From Rhodospirillaceae bacterium (lineage in GTDB: Bacteria > Pseudomonadota > Alphaproteobacteria > GCA-2731375), in assembly GCA_018701215.1 (NCBI GenBank), contig JABIWH010000028.1, positions 101,131 to 165,130 of the forward strand: a DNA stretch of 64,000 nt. Direction: 5' to 3'. The first letter of the stretch is position 1; each line of letters begins with the position of its first letter. The translations under genes and the position numbers were made by a program. This document shows positions 8,609 through 17,192 of this stretch, piece after piece. The notes under the pieces are model-generated. The model worked only from the letters and a program-made list of their open reading frames with translations, searched no databases and had not been told where the DNA came from.

Positions 8609-9760
8609 ATGTCCGTTGCAATTCAGTTTGATCCCATCCGTCTGCCGCCCGAGGCCGAAGCCCTGCGGCTGGAAGTCCGTGAATTCCTGAAAGAGGAAAT
8701 GGCCGCCGGCACCTTTGACGGCACGCCTGACCGCCGGCCGAACCCGGAATTCAGCCGCAAGGTCGGTGAAAAAGGTTGGATCGGCATTACCTGGCCCAAG
8801 AAATACGGCGGCCAGGAACGCAGCTTTCTCGAACGTTATGTCGTCAACGAGGAATTCCTCATCGCCCGGGCGCCCACCCGCAAACATTTCACCGCCGACC
8901 GGCAAAGCGGGCCGGTCCTGATGAAGTATGCCTCCGATGCGATCAAGGAAGATATCCTGCCCCGTATTACCCGTGGCGAGGTATCTTTTTGCATCGGCAT
9001 GAGCGAGCCCGATTCCGGTTCCGATCTGTTTGCGGCCAAGACCAAGGCGGAGCGTACCGATGATGGCTGGTTGATCAATGGGCGCAAATTGTGGACCTCC
9101 CTGGCGCACGAGTCCGACTATATGATCGGGCTGTTCCGCACCTCGGCACCAACCCAGGAAAACCGCCGCCACGGCCTGTCGCAATTCCTGGTGGATATGA
9201 GCCTGCCCGGCATCTCCACCCAACCGGTGCTGCATCCCAACGGCAACCATGAATTCAACGAAGTGATTTTCGACAATGCCCTGCTGCCGCATGATTATCT
9301 GATGGGCGAGGCGGACATGGCATGGAAGCAGGCGACCTCTGAATTGGCCTATGAACGCAGCGGCTCGGAGAGGTTCCTGGAAACCGGCCAGGTGTTGTTC
9401 GAGTTGGTCGATTTCATCGGCGAGAATCCGGACACGCGCGAGGCCGAGGGTCTGGGCCGACTGGTGGCGCAGCTGCACACCTTGCGGCGCATGTCGATTT
9501 CCGTCGCCGGCATGTTGCATGCGGGCAAGGAACCGGTGCTGGAAGCCTCCGTGGTCAAGGATCTGGGCACGGTCTGGGAACAGGCCCTGCCCTCCGTCGC
9601 CCGCGATCTGGCAGCATTTGTCGACAAAGACCCCGGCAACCGCATGCGGTTTGAGGAAATCCTGGCCCATAACATCACCATCGCACCAAAGCTGACGATC
9701 CAGGGCGGCACCACCGAGGTACTGCGCGGCATCGTCGCCCGTGGTCTCGGCCTGCGGTAA
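8609..9760 (+). CDS. Acyl-CoA dehydrogenase family protein
   Basis: FAD-dependent acyl-CoA dehydrogenase of 383 residues with standard architecture: N-terminal helices, a central beta domain with FCIGMSEPDSGSDLFAAKTKAE (FAD and substrate binding), a tryptophan-bearing WLINGRKLWTS segment, and a C-terminal domain ending in LTIQGGTTEVLRGIVARGLG. It would introduce the alpha-beta double bond in an acyl-CoA. It directly follows the shorter dehydrogenase and may be its partner. The exact catalytic base was not assigned. It lies in the middle of the run of CoA-thioester genes, so a beta-oxidation role is the natural reading. Confidence 0.9.
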   Translation: MSVAIQFDPIRLPPEAEALRLEVREFLKEEMAAGTFDGTPDRRPNPEFSRKVGEKGWIGITWPKKYGGQERSFLERYVVNEEFLIARAPTRKHFTADRQSGPVLMKYASDAIKEDILPRITRGEVSFCIGMSEPDSGSDLFAAKTKAERTDDGWLINGRKLWTSLAHESDYMIGLFRTSAPTQENRRHGLSQFLVDMSLPGISTQPVLHPNGNHEFNEVIFDNALLPHDYLMGEADMAWKQATSELAYERSGSERFLETGQVLFELVDFIGENPDTREAEGLGRLVAQLHTLRRMSISVAGMLHAGKEPVLEASVVKDLGTVWEQALPSVARDLAAFVDKDPGNRMRFEEILAHNITIAPKLTIQGGTTEVLRGIVARGLGLR

Positions 9761-9786
9761 GCTCAATGCGCTAGGAACCATTGTAC

Positions 9787-11916
9787 ATGCCTGACCTGTC
9801 AGCCCTGTTGTGGCCGAACGCCGTTGCGATTATTGGTGCCTCGGCGGAATCAACCACGCTTCGTGGCCGCATCATGGAGGTCATGCTGCGCCACGACTTC
9901 AAGGGGCCTGTCTATCCGATTTCCCGCAGCCACGAAGAAATCCTTGGCCGGCGCTGTTATCCGTCCATCGACAAGGCGCCCGAGCAGGTCGATTTGGCGA
10001 TCCTGATCATTCCGGCGAAATTCGTGCCCGATACCCTGGCCGCCTGTGGCGAGGCCGGGGTGCGCGCGGCGCAGATCCTGACCTCCGGTTTCGCGGAGGA
10101 AAGCGGCGAGGACGGCGCCGTCCTGCAGGATGAAATCCGCGCCATCGCAAAGCGTTATGACATGGCGGTGCTCGGACCCAACTGCATCGGCTTTGCCAAT
10201 ACCCTGAACGCGCTTTGTCCGACCTTCAGCCCGGCGGTGGACAATATGGAGCAGCCCCTGCTGCCGCCCTGGCGCAAGGACGGCCATATTACCGTGGTGG
10301 CGCAAAGCGGCGGCATCGGCTTTGCCTTTTTCGATCATGGCCGGCCCAAGGAATTACCCTTCAACCATATCGTCACCACGGGCAATGAAGCCTGCATGGA
10401 AGCCTTGGATGTGGTGGACCATCTGCTGGACGAGGGCAAGACCGACGCCTTTATCCTGTTCATGGAGGGCGTCAAAAACGGTGCCAAGCTGACCCCCGTG
10501 GCGGAAAAGGCCCTGAAAGCCGGCAAGCCGATTATCCTTACCAAAATCGGCAGCTCGGATGCCGGCGCGCGGGCAGCAGCCTCGCATACGGCATCCCTGG
10601 CCGGTTCCTATCAATCCTATCAGGGCATCTTTCAGCGCTATGGCATTATCGAAGCCAACGAGATCGAAGAGATGGTCGATATCGCGGCTGGTTTCTCCTA
10701 CTACGGCCGCAACCTGCCCAAGGGCAAACGGGTCGGGATTTGTACCGCATCAGGCGGTGGCGGTGGCTGGATGGCTGATATGTGCGTCGCCGCCGGCCTG
10801 GAAATCCCCGAGCTGGACCCGGACACCCGGGCCACCATCGACGAATATCTGCCGGCCTATGGCACCTCGCAGAATCCAATCGATGCCACGGCCCAGGCGG
10901 TCCGCGCCTTGGGCTATGCCGGTCTGGCGCGAATGGCGGCAAAATCCGATGTCCTGGATGCCATCATCACCGTCGCCTCGTGCCGCAATCCGACCATCCT
11001 GGAGCGGGAGCGGGAAGCCTGGCTCGAACTGGCGGGTGAGGTGAATAAGCCTCTGCTGTTCTGTTCCTACACTCAGCCGCATCAGGTCTCGGCGGAGATA
11101 TTGGGCCGGGCCGGCGTGCCGCTGTACGGCAACATGGCCAACTGCGCCCGCGCAATGGCGGAAATGGCCGACTATCGCCAGCTGCATGAACGCTTCTTAG
11201 GGGCAGCCAATATTCGAAGCACCGATAGCGCGACGCAAAACAAAGTAGCGGCCCAGTTGGCCGCTGCTGGTCCGGTTTTATGCGAGTATGAAGTTAAGCC
11301 GCTGCTTCGGGCTTACGGCATCCCGACCGCAGATGAGGCCTTGGCAACCAGTGCCGATGAAGCTGTCGCTCTAGCCCGGAAATTCGAAGGCCCCGTGGTC
11401 CTGAAAATCCAATCGCCGGACATATTGCACAAGACGGAAGCCGGTGGCCTGGCCCTGGATCTCCAAGGCGACGACCAGGTCCGCGCCGGCTATGACAAGG
11501 TCATGGCGACGGCCACGGCACAAACCCACGGCGTGCTGGTTCAGGCCATGGCGCCCAAGGGCCACGAGATGATCCTGGGCATCAATCATGACGCCACATT
11601 CGGCCCCATGCTGATGCTGGGATTTGGCGGCATTCATGTGGAGGTCGATCCGGATATAGCACTATCTTCCGTACCCATGGACCGCAACGCGGCCCAGGCC
11701 CTGCTGGACCGTTTGCGGGGCCGGGCAGTGCTGGATGGGGTGCGCGGCGAAGCGGCGGCGGATATTGACGCGCTGCTGGATCTGGTTGTTAAGTTGTCCT
11801 GCCTGGCGGCGGATCATGGTGAGGTCATTGGCGAGTTGGACCTCAACCCCGTGCTGGTCCATGGCGCAGGCCTGGGTGTTAGCGTAGTTGATGCATTGGT
11901 GGTGAAACGAACATGA
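9787..11916 (+). CDS. Acyl-CoA synthetase, NDP-forming (acetate-CoA ligase family)
   Basis: Single-chain alpha-beta fusion of the NDP-forming acyl-CoA synthetase superfamily, 709 residues. The N-terminal CoA-binding domain begins near LLWPNAVAIIGASAE. A succinyl-CoA-synthetase-like domain follows with the phospho-histidine in SHTASLAG (His267). A C-terminal ATP-grasp domain starts near LLRAYGIPTADEA and includes GPVVLKIQSPDILHKTEAGG. It would activate a free acid to its CoA thioester. The usual catabolic activator is the AMP-forming type, so this choice stands out. The ATG at 9787 has AGGAA nine bases upstream; the TTG at 9781 is too near it. The next gene overlaps by four bases. Confidence 0.9.
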   Translation: MPDLSALLWPNAVAIIGASAESTTLRGRIMEVMLRHDFKGPVYPISRSHEEILGRRCYPSIDKAPEQVDLAILIIPAKFVPDTLAACGEAGVRAAQILTSGFAEESGEDGAVLQDEIRAIAKRYDMAVLGPNCIGFANTLNALCPTFSPAVDNMEQPLLPPWRKDGHITVVAQSGGIGFAFFDHGRPKELPFNHIVTTGNEACMEALDVVDHLLDEGKTDAFILFMEGVKNGAKLTPVAEKALKAGKPIILTKIGSSDAGARAAASHTASLAGSYQSYQGIFQRYGIIEANEIEEMVDIAAGFSYYGRNLPKGKRVGICTASGGGGGWMADMCVAAGLEIPELDPDTRATIDEYLPAYGTSQNPIDATAQAVRALGYAGLARMAAKSDVLDAIITVASCRNPTILEREREAWLELAGEVNKPLLFCSYTQPHQVSAEILGRAGVPLYGNMANCARAMAEMADYRQLHERFLGAANIRSTDSATQNKVAAQLAAAGPVLCEYEVKPLLRAYGIPTADEALATSADEAVALARKFEGPVVLKIQSPDILHKTEAGGLALDLQGDDQVRAGYDKVMATATAQTHGVLVQAMAPKGHEMILGINHDATFGPMLMLGFGGIHVEVDPDIALSSVPMDRNAAQALLDRLRGRAVLDGVRGEAAADIDALLDLVVKLSCLAADHGEVIGELDLNPVLVHGAGLGVSVVDALVVKRT

Positions 11917-12707
11917 GCGAACACGATATCCATCTGCACTATGAAGTGCTGGACGGGGATGGCCCCTATATCATGATGCTGCACGGCATGCTGTCATCAC
12001 GGGCCCAGTGGGATTTGAACATTGCCGCGATCCAAAAAGTGGCCCGCCCGGTTCTGGTGGAATTGCTGGCCCATGGCCGCTCCGCATCGCCGGAACACCC
12101 GGAACCCTATGATCCGGAATACTACGTCGAATCTTTCGAGGCGATCCGGGACAAACTGAACATCGATCGTTGGTTCCTATGTGGCCAATCGTTTGGCGCC
12201 GGTCTGACCATGCGTTATGCATTGCGCCATCCCAGCCGAATTATCGCCCAGATCTTCACCAACTCGTCCTCTGCCTTGGCGGGCGAAGAATATTTGTCGA
12301 CCTTTCGCAATACAGCGGAACAACGCGCGCGGCTGATGGAACAAGGTGGCAAGGAGGGGATCAAGGAATTGCCGATCTATCCTGGCAAGGCCCGGCGTTT
12401 GCCCGAAGCCGCCCGCGAGGCCTTGGTTCGGGATGCGGAATTGCTGGAACCGCGGGGTCTGGCGCAGGCGTTCCGGTATTCCTCGCCATTTCTCTCGATT
12501 CGCGACGAAGCCGTCAATACCGCCGTCCCAACCCTGCTGGTTCATGGCGCGGTGGAGAAACGGTTTCGAGCCAACTATGAATATGCGGTCGCCAATATCC
12601 CCAATCTGGAAGTGGTCGAGGTCGATGCGGGCCACGCGGTTAATATCGAGGCGGCGGATATCTTTAATGACGCGGTAACGGCGTGGATCGAACAACATAG
12701 CGACTAA
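11913..12707 (+). CDS. Alpha/beta fold hydrolase
   Basis: Alpha/beta hydrolase of 264 residues. The HGMLSSRAQW oxyanion strand-turn, the nucleophile elbow CGQSFGAG (serine) and the C-terminal histidine in DAGHAVNIE are present. At the place of the usual acid after the sixth strand the sequence reads VHGAVEKRF, so a glutamate may take the place of aspartate. It is translationally coupled to the acyl-CoA synthetase (ATGA overlap). In this context it could open an ester or lactone made by a Baeyer-Villiger monooxygenase, giving the acid that the synthetase activates. That role is inferred from context only. Confidence 0.87.
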   Translation: MSEHDIHLHYEVLDGDGPYIMMLHGMLSSRAQWDLNIAAIQKVARPVLVELLAHGRSASPEHPEPYDPEYYVESFEAIRDKLNIDRWFLCGQSFGAGLTMRYALRHPSRIIAQIFTNSSSALAGEEYLSTFRNTAEQRARLMEQGGKEGIKELPIYPGKARRLPEAAREALVRDAELLEPRGLAQAFRYSSPFLSIRDEAVNTAVPTLLVHGAVEKRFRANYEYAVANIPNLEVVEVDAGHAVNIEAADIFNDAVTAWIEQHSD

Positions 12708-12739
12708 GGCACTAGCCACTTAGGCACTGGAGAACCGGG

Positions 12740-14167
12740 ATGAGCGAAGCGAAAACATTATTCGAAAAACTCTGGAGCACGCACGTGGTCCGCTCCCTGG
12801 GAGAGGATCTGGACCTCCTCCATGTGGACCGGTTGTTGCTGCATGATTTGAGCGGCGCCCGCGCCATGAAAGAGTTGCAGGAGCGCGGCCTGACCGTACG
12901 CAACCCCGAACTTTGCCTGGCCACGCCGGACCATAGTATTTCAACAATGCCCGGCCGCACCCTGGCCTCCAGCGAGCACGGCGAGGCATTTGGCGGCGGC
13001 TTGCGCGACATGGCGAACGCCACCGGCATACCGCACTATGGCCTGGAGCATCCCAATCAGGGCATCGTGCATGTCGTCGGCCCGGAAACCGGTTATACCC
13101 TGCCCGGTTGTCTGCTGGTCTGCGGCGACAGCCATACCTCCACCCACGGCGCCATGGGCGCCATGGCCTTTGGCATCGGTTCGTCCGAACTGGTGCATGT
13201 AATGGCCACCCAGACCATCCGCCAGCGCCGCCCGAAAGCCATGCGCATCACCATCGACGGTGAATTGGGCCCTGGCATCGAACCCAAGGACGTAATCCTG
13301 CATATCATCGGCCAGCTTGGCGTCGCCGCTGGCACCGGCCATGCGGTAGAATACGCGGGTAGCACCATCGCCAACATGAGTATGGAAGGCCGCCTGACGA
13401 TCTGCAATCTATCTATCGAATTCGGCGCCCGCATGGGCATGGTGGCGGCGGACGACACCACATTCGAATATCTGCGCGATAAACCCCTGGCGCCAAAGGG
13501 CGAGGCCTGGGAGCAGGCGCTGGCCTATTGGCGCACCATGAATAGCGACGAAGGCGCCGTCTTTGACCGCGAGGTCAGTATAGATGCAACCGAGATCATC
13601 CCTCAAATCACCTGGGGCACCTCGCCCGGCCAGACCATGGCCGTGGACGAAAACATCCCGGGCCCGGAGAGCTTCGCCGAGGCTGAGCAACAGCAAGGTA
13701 CGGTCAACGCGCTTGAATATATGGACCTGAAAGCGGGAGCGCCCATCGCGGGCACCAAGATCGACCGGATTTTTATCGGCTCCTGCACCAACAGCCGCCT
13801 CTCTGACCTGCGCCGCGCCGCCGCCGTCGCCAAAGGGCGCCATGTGGCCAAGGGCGTCATCGCCTTGGTCGTGCCGGGCTCGGTCCCGGTCAAGGTAGCG
13901 GCGGAGGCGGAAGGTCTACACGAAATATTTCTCGATGCCGGCTTTGAATGGCGGGAGCCGGGCTGCGCCCAATGCGTGGCCAGCAATGGTGAAGTCGTGC
14001 CGCCCGGGGAACGCTGTATCTCCACCGCCAACCGGAATTTTGTCGGCCGCCAGGGTCCCGGCGCCCGCACCCATTTGGCCGGACCGGCCATGGCGGCGGC
14101 GGCGGCGGTGATGGGCGAAATCACCGACGTACGTGACCTCGCACCTATCGAGGAGGAGGCGGAATAA
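12740..14167 (+). CDS. Aconitase-family hydro-lyase large subunit (LeuC-like)
   Basis: Large subunit of a 3-isopropylmalate dehydratase-type enzyme, 475 residues. It contains the three 4Fe-4S ligands Cys349 (IGSCTNSR), Cys409 and Cys412 (GCAQC), plus the family segments CGDSHTSTHGAMG and ATPDHSISTMPGR. It would isomerise or dehydrate a hydroxy-di- or tricarboxylic acid. No leuB or leuA is nearby and the neighbours are acyl-CoA catabolic genes. A catabolic homologue, for example one like 2,3-dimethylmalate dehydratase or a citraconate/mesaconate hydratase, is therefore as plausible as leucine synthesis. It pairs with the small subunit that starts at its last base. Confidence 0.88.
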   Translation: MSEAKTLFEKLWSTHVVRSLGEDLDLLHVDRLLLHDLSGARAMKELQERGLTVRNPELCLATPDHSISTMPGRTLASSEHGEAFGGGLRDMANATGIPHYGLEHPNQGIVHVVGPETGYTLPGCLLVCGDSHTSTHGAMGAMAFGIGSSELVHVMATQTIRQRRPKAMRITIDGELGPGIEPKDVILHIIGQLGVAAGTGHAVEYAGSTIANMSMEGRLTICNLSIEFGARMGMVAADDTTFEYLRDKPLAPKGEAWEQALAYWRTMNSDEGAVFDREVSIDATEIIPQITWGTSPGQTMAVDENIPGPESFAEAEQQQGTVNALEYMDLKAGAPIAGTKIDRIFIGSCTNSRLSDLRRAAAVAKGRHVAKGVIALVVPGSVPVKVAAEAEGLHEIFLDAGFEWREPGCAQCVASNGEVVPPGERCISTANRNFVGRQGPGARTHLAGPAMAAAAAVMGEITDVRDLAPIEEEAE

Positions 14168-14796
14168 TGGAAAAGCTGCAACAGTTGCAAGGCGTCGCGG
14201 CCCCCCTGCCCCGCGCCAATATCGACACCGATATCATCACGCCAATGGCGCGGCTGAACACCGCCAGCAAGCATAACATGCACGAATATACCTTCGAGCC
14301 GCTTCGTTTCCTGGCCGATGGCAGCGAGAACCCGGATTTCGTTCTCAACAAGCCCGGCTATCGCGGCGCTTCGATCCTGATCGCGGGGCGCAATTTTGGT
14401 TGCGGCAGCAGCCGGGAAACCGCTGTTTGGGGCATTCGCGGTCTGGGCATCCGCTGTGTCATCGCCGAGAGTTTCGGCGATATATTCTTCAACAATTGCT
14501 TTCAGAACTCCGTTTTGCCGATCCGTCTGCCAGCGGAAACCGTCGCCGAATTGATGGTGGAAGCCGGCGCCGATCAGGGCAACATGCAGTTTCAGGTCGA
14601 TGTGGCCAGCCGCACGCTAACGACCCCATCGGGCCGGGTTATCACCTTTGATCTGACGCCTGACCGGCAAGCCGCCTTGCTGGAGGGCCTGGACGAAATC
14701 GCGCAAACCCTCAAGGACGATGCCGATACCACCGCCTTCCAGGACAGGGACCGCACCGCGCGGCCCTGGATCCACGAGCTGGGACGGATTGAGTGA
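14167..14796 (+). CDS. Aconitase-family hydro-lyase small subunit (LeuD-like)
   Basis: Swivelling domain partner of the preceding large subunit, 209 residues, the usual LeuD length. It has the N-terminal NIDTDIITP motif, GRNFGCGSSRETAVWG and SFGDIFFNNCFQNSVLP, all conserved in 3-isopropylmalate dehydratase small subunits. Its ATG overlaps the upstream TAA by one base, so equimolar synthesis is expected. The C-terminus has family-typical spacing (RVITFDLTPDRQAALLEGLDE). The substrate is as uncertain as for the large subunit. An eight-base gap follows before the nitronate monooxygenase-like gene. Confidence 0.88.
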   Translation: MEKLQQLQGVAAPLPRANIDTDIITPMARLNTASKHNMHEYTFEPLRFLADGSENPDFVLNKPGYRGASILIAGRNFGCGSSRETAVWGIRGLGIRCVIAESFGDIFFNNCFQNSVLPIRLPAETVAELMVEAGADQGNMQFQVDVASRTLTTPSGRVITFDLTPDRQAALLEGLDEIAQTLKDDADTTAFQDRDRTARPWIHELGRIE

Positions 14797-14803
14797 GCGC
14801 CCC

Positions 14804-15769
14804 ATGAGCAGTGTCAAAGAGCTTATCGCCGCCATGTCGCTGCCCGTGATCGCGGCGCCGATGTTCACGGTATCGAACCCCGAAATGGCGCTGGCCACCT
14901 GCGCCCAGGGCCTGATGGGGACGTTTCCGGCGCACACGACCCGCAACGTCCAGATGCTGGAAGATTGGCTGACGACGATGGAGGAAGGCCTCAACCGTCT
15001 GCGCGGCGAAAGCGCGGGCCCCGTGGGGCCTTACGGTGTCAATCTCGTGGTGCACAGTACCAATCAGAGGCTGGCCGGCGATCTTGAACTATGCATCAAA
15101 CACGAGGTACCGGTGATCCTCACCTCCAAGGGCGCGCCGGGCGAGGTCTTCGACGCGGTGCATGCTTATGGCGGTCTGGTGTTTCACGATATCGCCTCGG
15201 CCAGGCACGCGGAAAAGGCACTGGAAGCGGGCGCCGACGGCCTGATCGCCGTTTGCAGCGGCGCCGGTGGCCATTGCGGCACTATCAATCCCTTTGCCCT
15301 GGTCAACGAAGTGCGGCAGATGACCGACAAGGCAATCATCCTGGCAGGCGCCATAACCACGGGCCGGGATGTGCTGACGGCCCAGGTCATGGGCGCGGAT
15401 CTGGTTTATATGGGCACGCGCTTTATCAATACGGAAGAATCCGGTGCCAAGGACGGCTACCGCCAGATGATCGTGGAGGCCAATGCCACCGATATCTTTT
15501 TCACCGCCGTCATGGACGGTGCGCCGGCCAACTTGCTGGCGCCCAGTCTGATACGGGCGGGCGTTGACCTGGATGGTTTGAAACGGCAAACCCCAGGCGC
15601 CATCGTCGCCGCCGACGAGGGCCGGAAACGCTGGAAGGACGTCTGGTCCGCCGGCCACGGCGTGGGCAGCATCAACGATGTACTCTCCGTGGCGGCATTG
15701 GCGGGCCGCCTGAAGGCGGAATACGATGCCGCCAAGGGTGATCTAGGCCGGTTCCAGGCTGCCGTTTAA
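14804..15769 (+). CDS. Nitronate monooxygenase family FMN protein
   Basis: TIM-barrel FMN protein of the nitronate monooxygenase (2-nitropropane dioxygenase-like) family, 321 residues. It has MSLPVIAAPMF at the N-terminus, the CSGAGGHCGTINPF loop bearing the active-site histidine, and the phosphate-binding stretches AGAITTGRDV and GADLVYMGTRF. An ATG at 14720 in the same frame lies within leuD; the start at 14804 follows the leuD stop by eight bases and fits the family N-terminus. Many members in catabolic operons act as enoyl or flavin reductases, not on nitronates, so the real reaction is open. It is the last soluble enzyme before the transporter of this run. Confidence 0.87.
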   Translation: MSSVKELIAAMSLPVIAAPMFTVSNPEMALATCAQGLMGTFPAHTTRNVQMLEDWLTTMEEGLNRLRGESAGPVGPYGVNLVVHSTNQRLAGDLELCIKHEVPVILTSKGAPGEVFDAVHAYGGLVFHDIASARHAEKALEAGADGLIAVCSGAGGHCGTINPFALVNEVRQMTDKAIILAGAITTGRDVLTAQVMGADLVYMGTRFINTEESGAKDGYRQMIVEANATDIFFTAVMDGAPANLLAPSLIRAGVDLDGLKRQTPGAIVAADEGRKRWKDVWSAGHGVGSINDVLSVAALAGRLKAEYDAAKGDLGRFQAAV

Positions 15770-15779
15770 GGCCAGTACA

Positions 15780-17192
15780 TTGGCCACGGGGCAGCAGACT
15801 GGCTGGCGCAGCGTAACTCAGGGCGCTGGCCTGCTTCGCCTGGCCCTGATCATGACCTGCGTCGCGCTGCATGCCATGGATGTTTTTGTCATCGCCACCA
15901 TCCTGCCCAGTGTGGTCGCCGATATCGGCGGCGTCGGGTTCTATGCCTGGCCGGCGGCGCTGTATATCACCGCCTCGATCATGGGCGCGGCCAGCGGTGG
16001 CGTGACAGGCGGCAAGCTGGGCCTGCGCCGTGCCCTATTGGTGGCCGCGACGGTTTACCTGACGGGATCCCTGATCTGCGCCACCGCGCCGCATATGGCG
16101 ATTTTCCTGATCGGACGCACGGCCCAGGGCCTGGGCACGGGGCTGCTGGTCTCGCTGGCCTATACAATGGTGCGGCAACTGTTCGACGAGGCGCATCGGC
16201 CGCTGGTCTTTGCCTATCTGTCGATGATTTGGGGCCTCGCCGCCCTGGCCGGACCTTTGATGGCGGGCCTGTTCGCCCAGTTTGACTTCTGGCGTGGGGT
16301 ATATTGGCTAACCATACCGGTATTTCTGGCCTTGCTGACGCTGTCCCGCCGGGCTCTGCCGCAAGCGCCGATTTCCAGTGATACCGGCAAACTACCCTTG
16401 GAGCGTTTGATCCTCTTGGGCGCGGCGGTACTTTGCGTCACCGTCAGCGGCCAGTCGGAAATTCCAGGCCTGCGCCTCGGCTTGATCCTCGCCGCCGTTG
16501 CTGGCGTCAGCGGCATGTTATGGCTCGACCATGTCGCCAAAAACCCATTGCTGCCAAGCCGCCCGGCCTCGTTGCACAGGATCGTCGGCACCGGCTATTG
16601 GATCTTTTTTCTGATGTCGTTCAGCTACACGGCGCCAAACGTATTTTTGCCCCTGCTGGCCCAACGGCTACATGACGTGCCGCCTTCCTTGGCAGGTTAT
16701 GTTTCCGCCGCCATGTCACTTGGCTGGTCAATCTCGGCCTTTTTTGCCGCCGCCGCCGCGCCACCGGTGCAGCGGGTTCTGATCATCACGGGACCATTAT
16801 GCATTCTTACCGGCATCATTGGCCAAGGGGTTTTCGTGGTCGATGGCCCCATCTGGGCCTTGATTGCCATGGTTTTATTGACCGGCCTTGGTATCGGCCA
16901 ATGCCATGCTCATATTTCCAATCACGCCATGAGCAACGCCAAGCCCGGTGAGGAGGCGCTGACGGCGGGCGCCATACCGACCATGCAGTCGCTTGGTTTC
17001 GCCTTTGGCGCAGCCACCGCCGGTTTGCTCTCAAACGTCGCCGGTCTGTCGGGCGGCATCAGCACCGAAACACTTACCGCCGTGACCGACTGGATCTATG
17101 GCTTTGCACTGCTGCCGGCCAGCCTCATGTTGCTGGTAGCCCTGCGCCTGGTCTGGCTGATCAGACCGGTAGCTAGCCGGACCAGGTCGTAA
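15780..17192 (+). CDS. MFS transporter
   Basis: Inner-membrane major facilitator, 470 residues, almost entirely hydrophobic segments. It has the early acidic motif HAMDVFVIATILPSVVADIGG resembling motif D1 of drug:H+ antiporters, and a GGKLGLRRALL loop like motif A. The start is taken as TTG at 15780, eleven bases after the previous stop; the first in-frame ATG (15852) would cut into the first helix. The substrate is unknown; import or export of the compound degraded by this operon is possible. Its last 20 bases overlap the convergent CoA-transferase gene. Confidence 0.85.
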   Translation: MATGQQTGWRSVTQGAGLLRLALIMTCVALHAMDVFVIATILPSVVADIGGVGFYAWPAALYITASIMGAASGGVTGGKLGLRRALLVAATVYLTGSLICATAPHMAIFLIGRTAQGLGTGLLVSLAYTMVRQLFDEAHRPLVFAYLSMIWGLAALAGPLMAGLFAQFDFWRGVYWLTIPVFLALLTLSRRALPQAPISSDTGKLPLERLILLGAAVLCVTVSGQSEIPGLRLGLILAAVAGVSGMLWLDHVAKNPLLPSRPASLHRIVGTGYWIFFLMSFSYTAPNVFLPLLAQRLHDVPPSLAGYVSAAMSLGWSISAFFAAAAAPPVQRVLIITGPLCILTGIIGQGVFVVDGPIWALIAMVLLTGLGIGQCHAHISNHAMSNAKPGEEALTAGAIPTMQSLGFAFGAATAGLLSNVAGLSGGISTETLTAVTDWIYGFALLPASLMLLVALRLVWLIRPVASRTRS

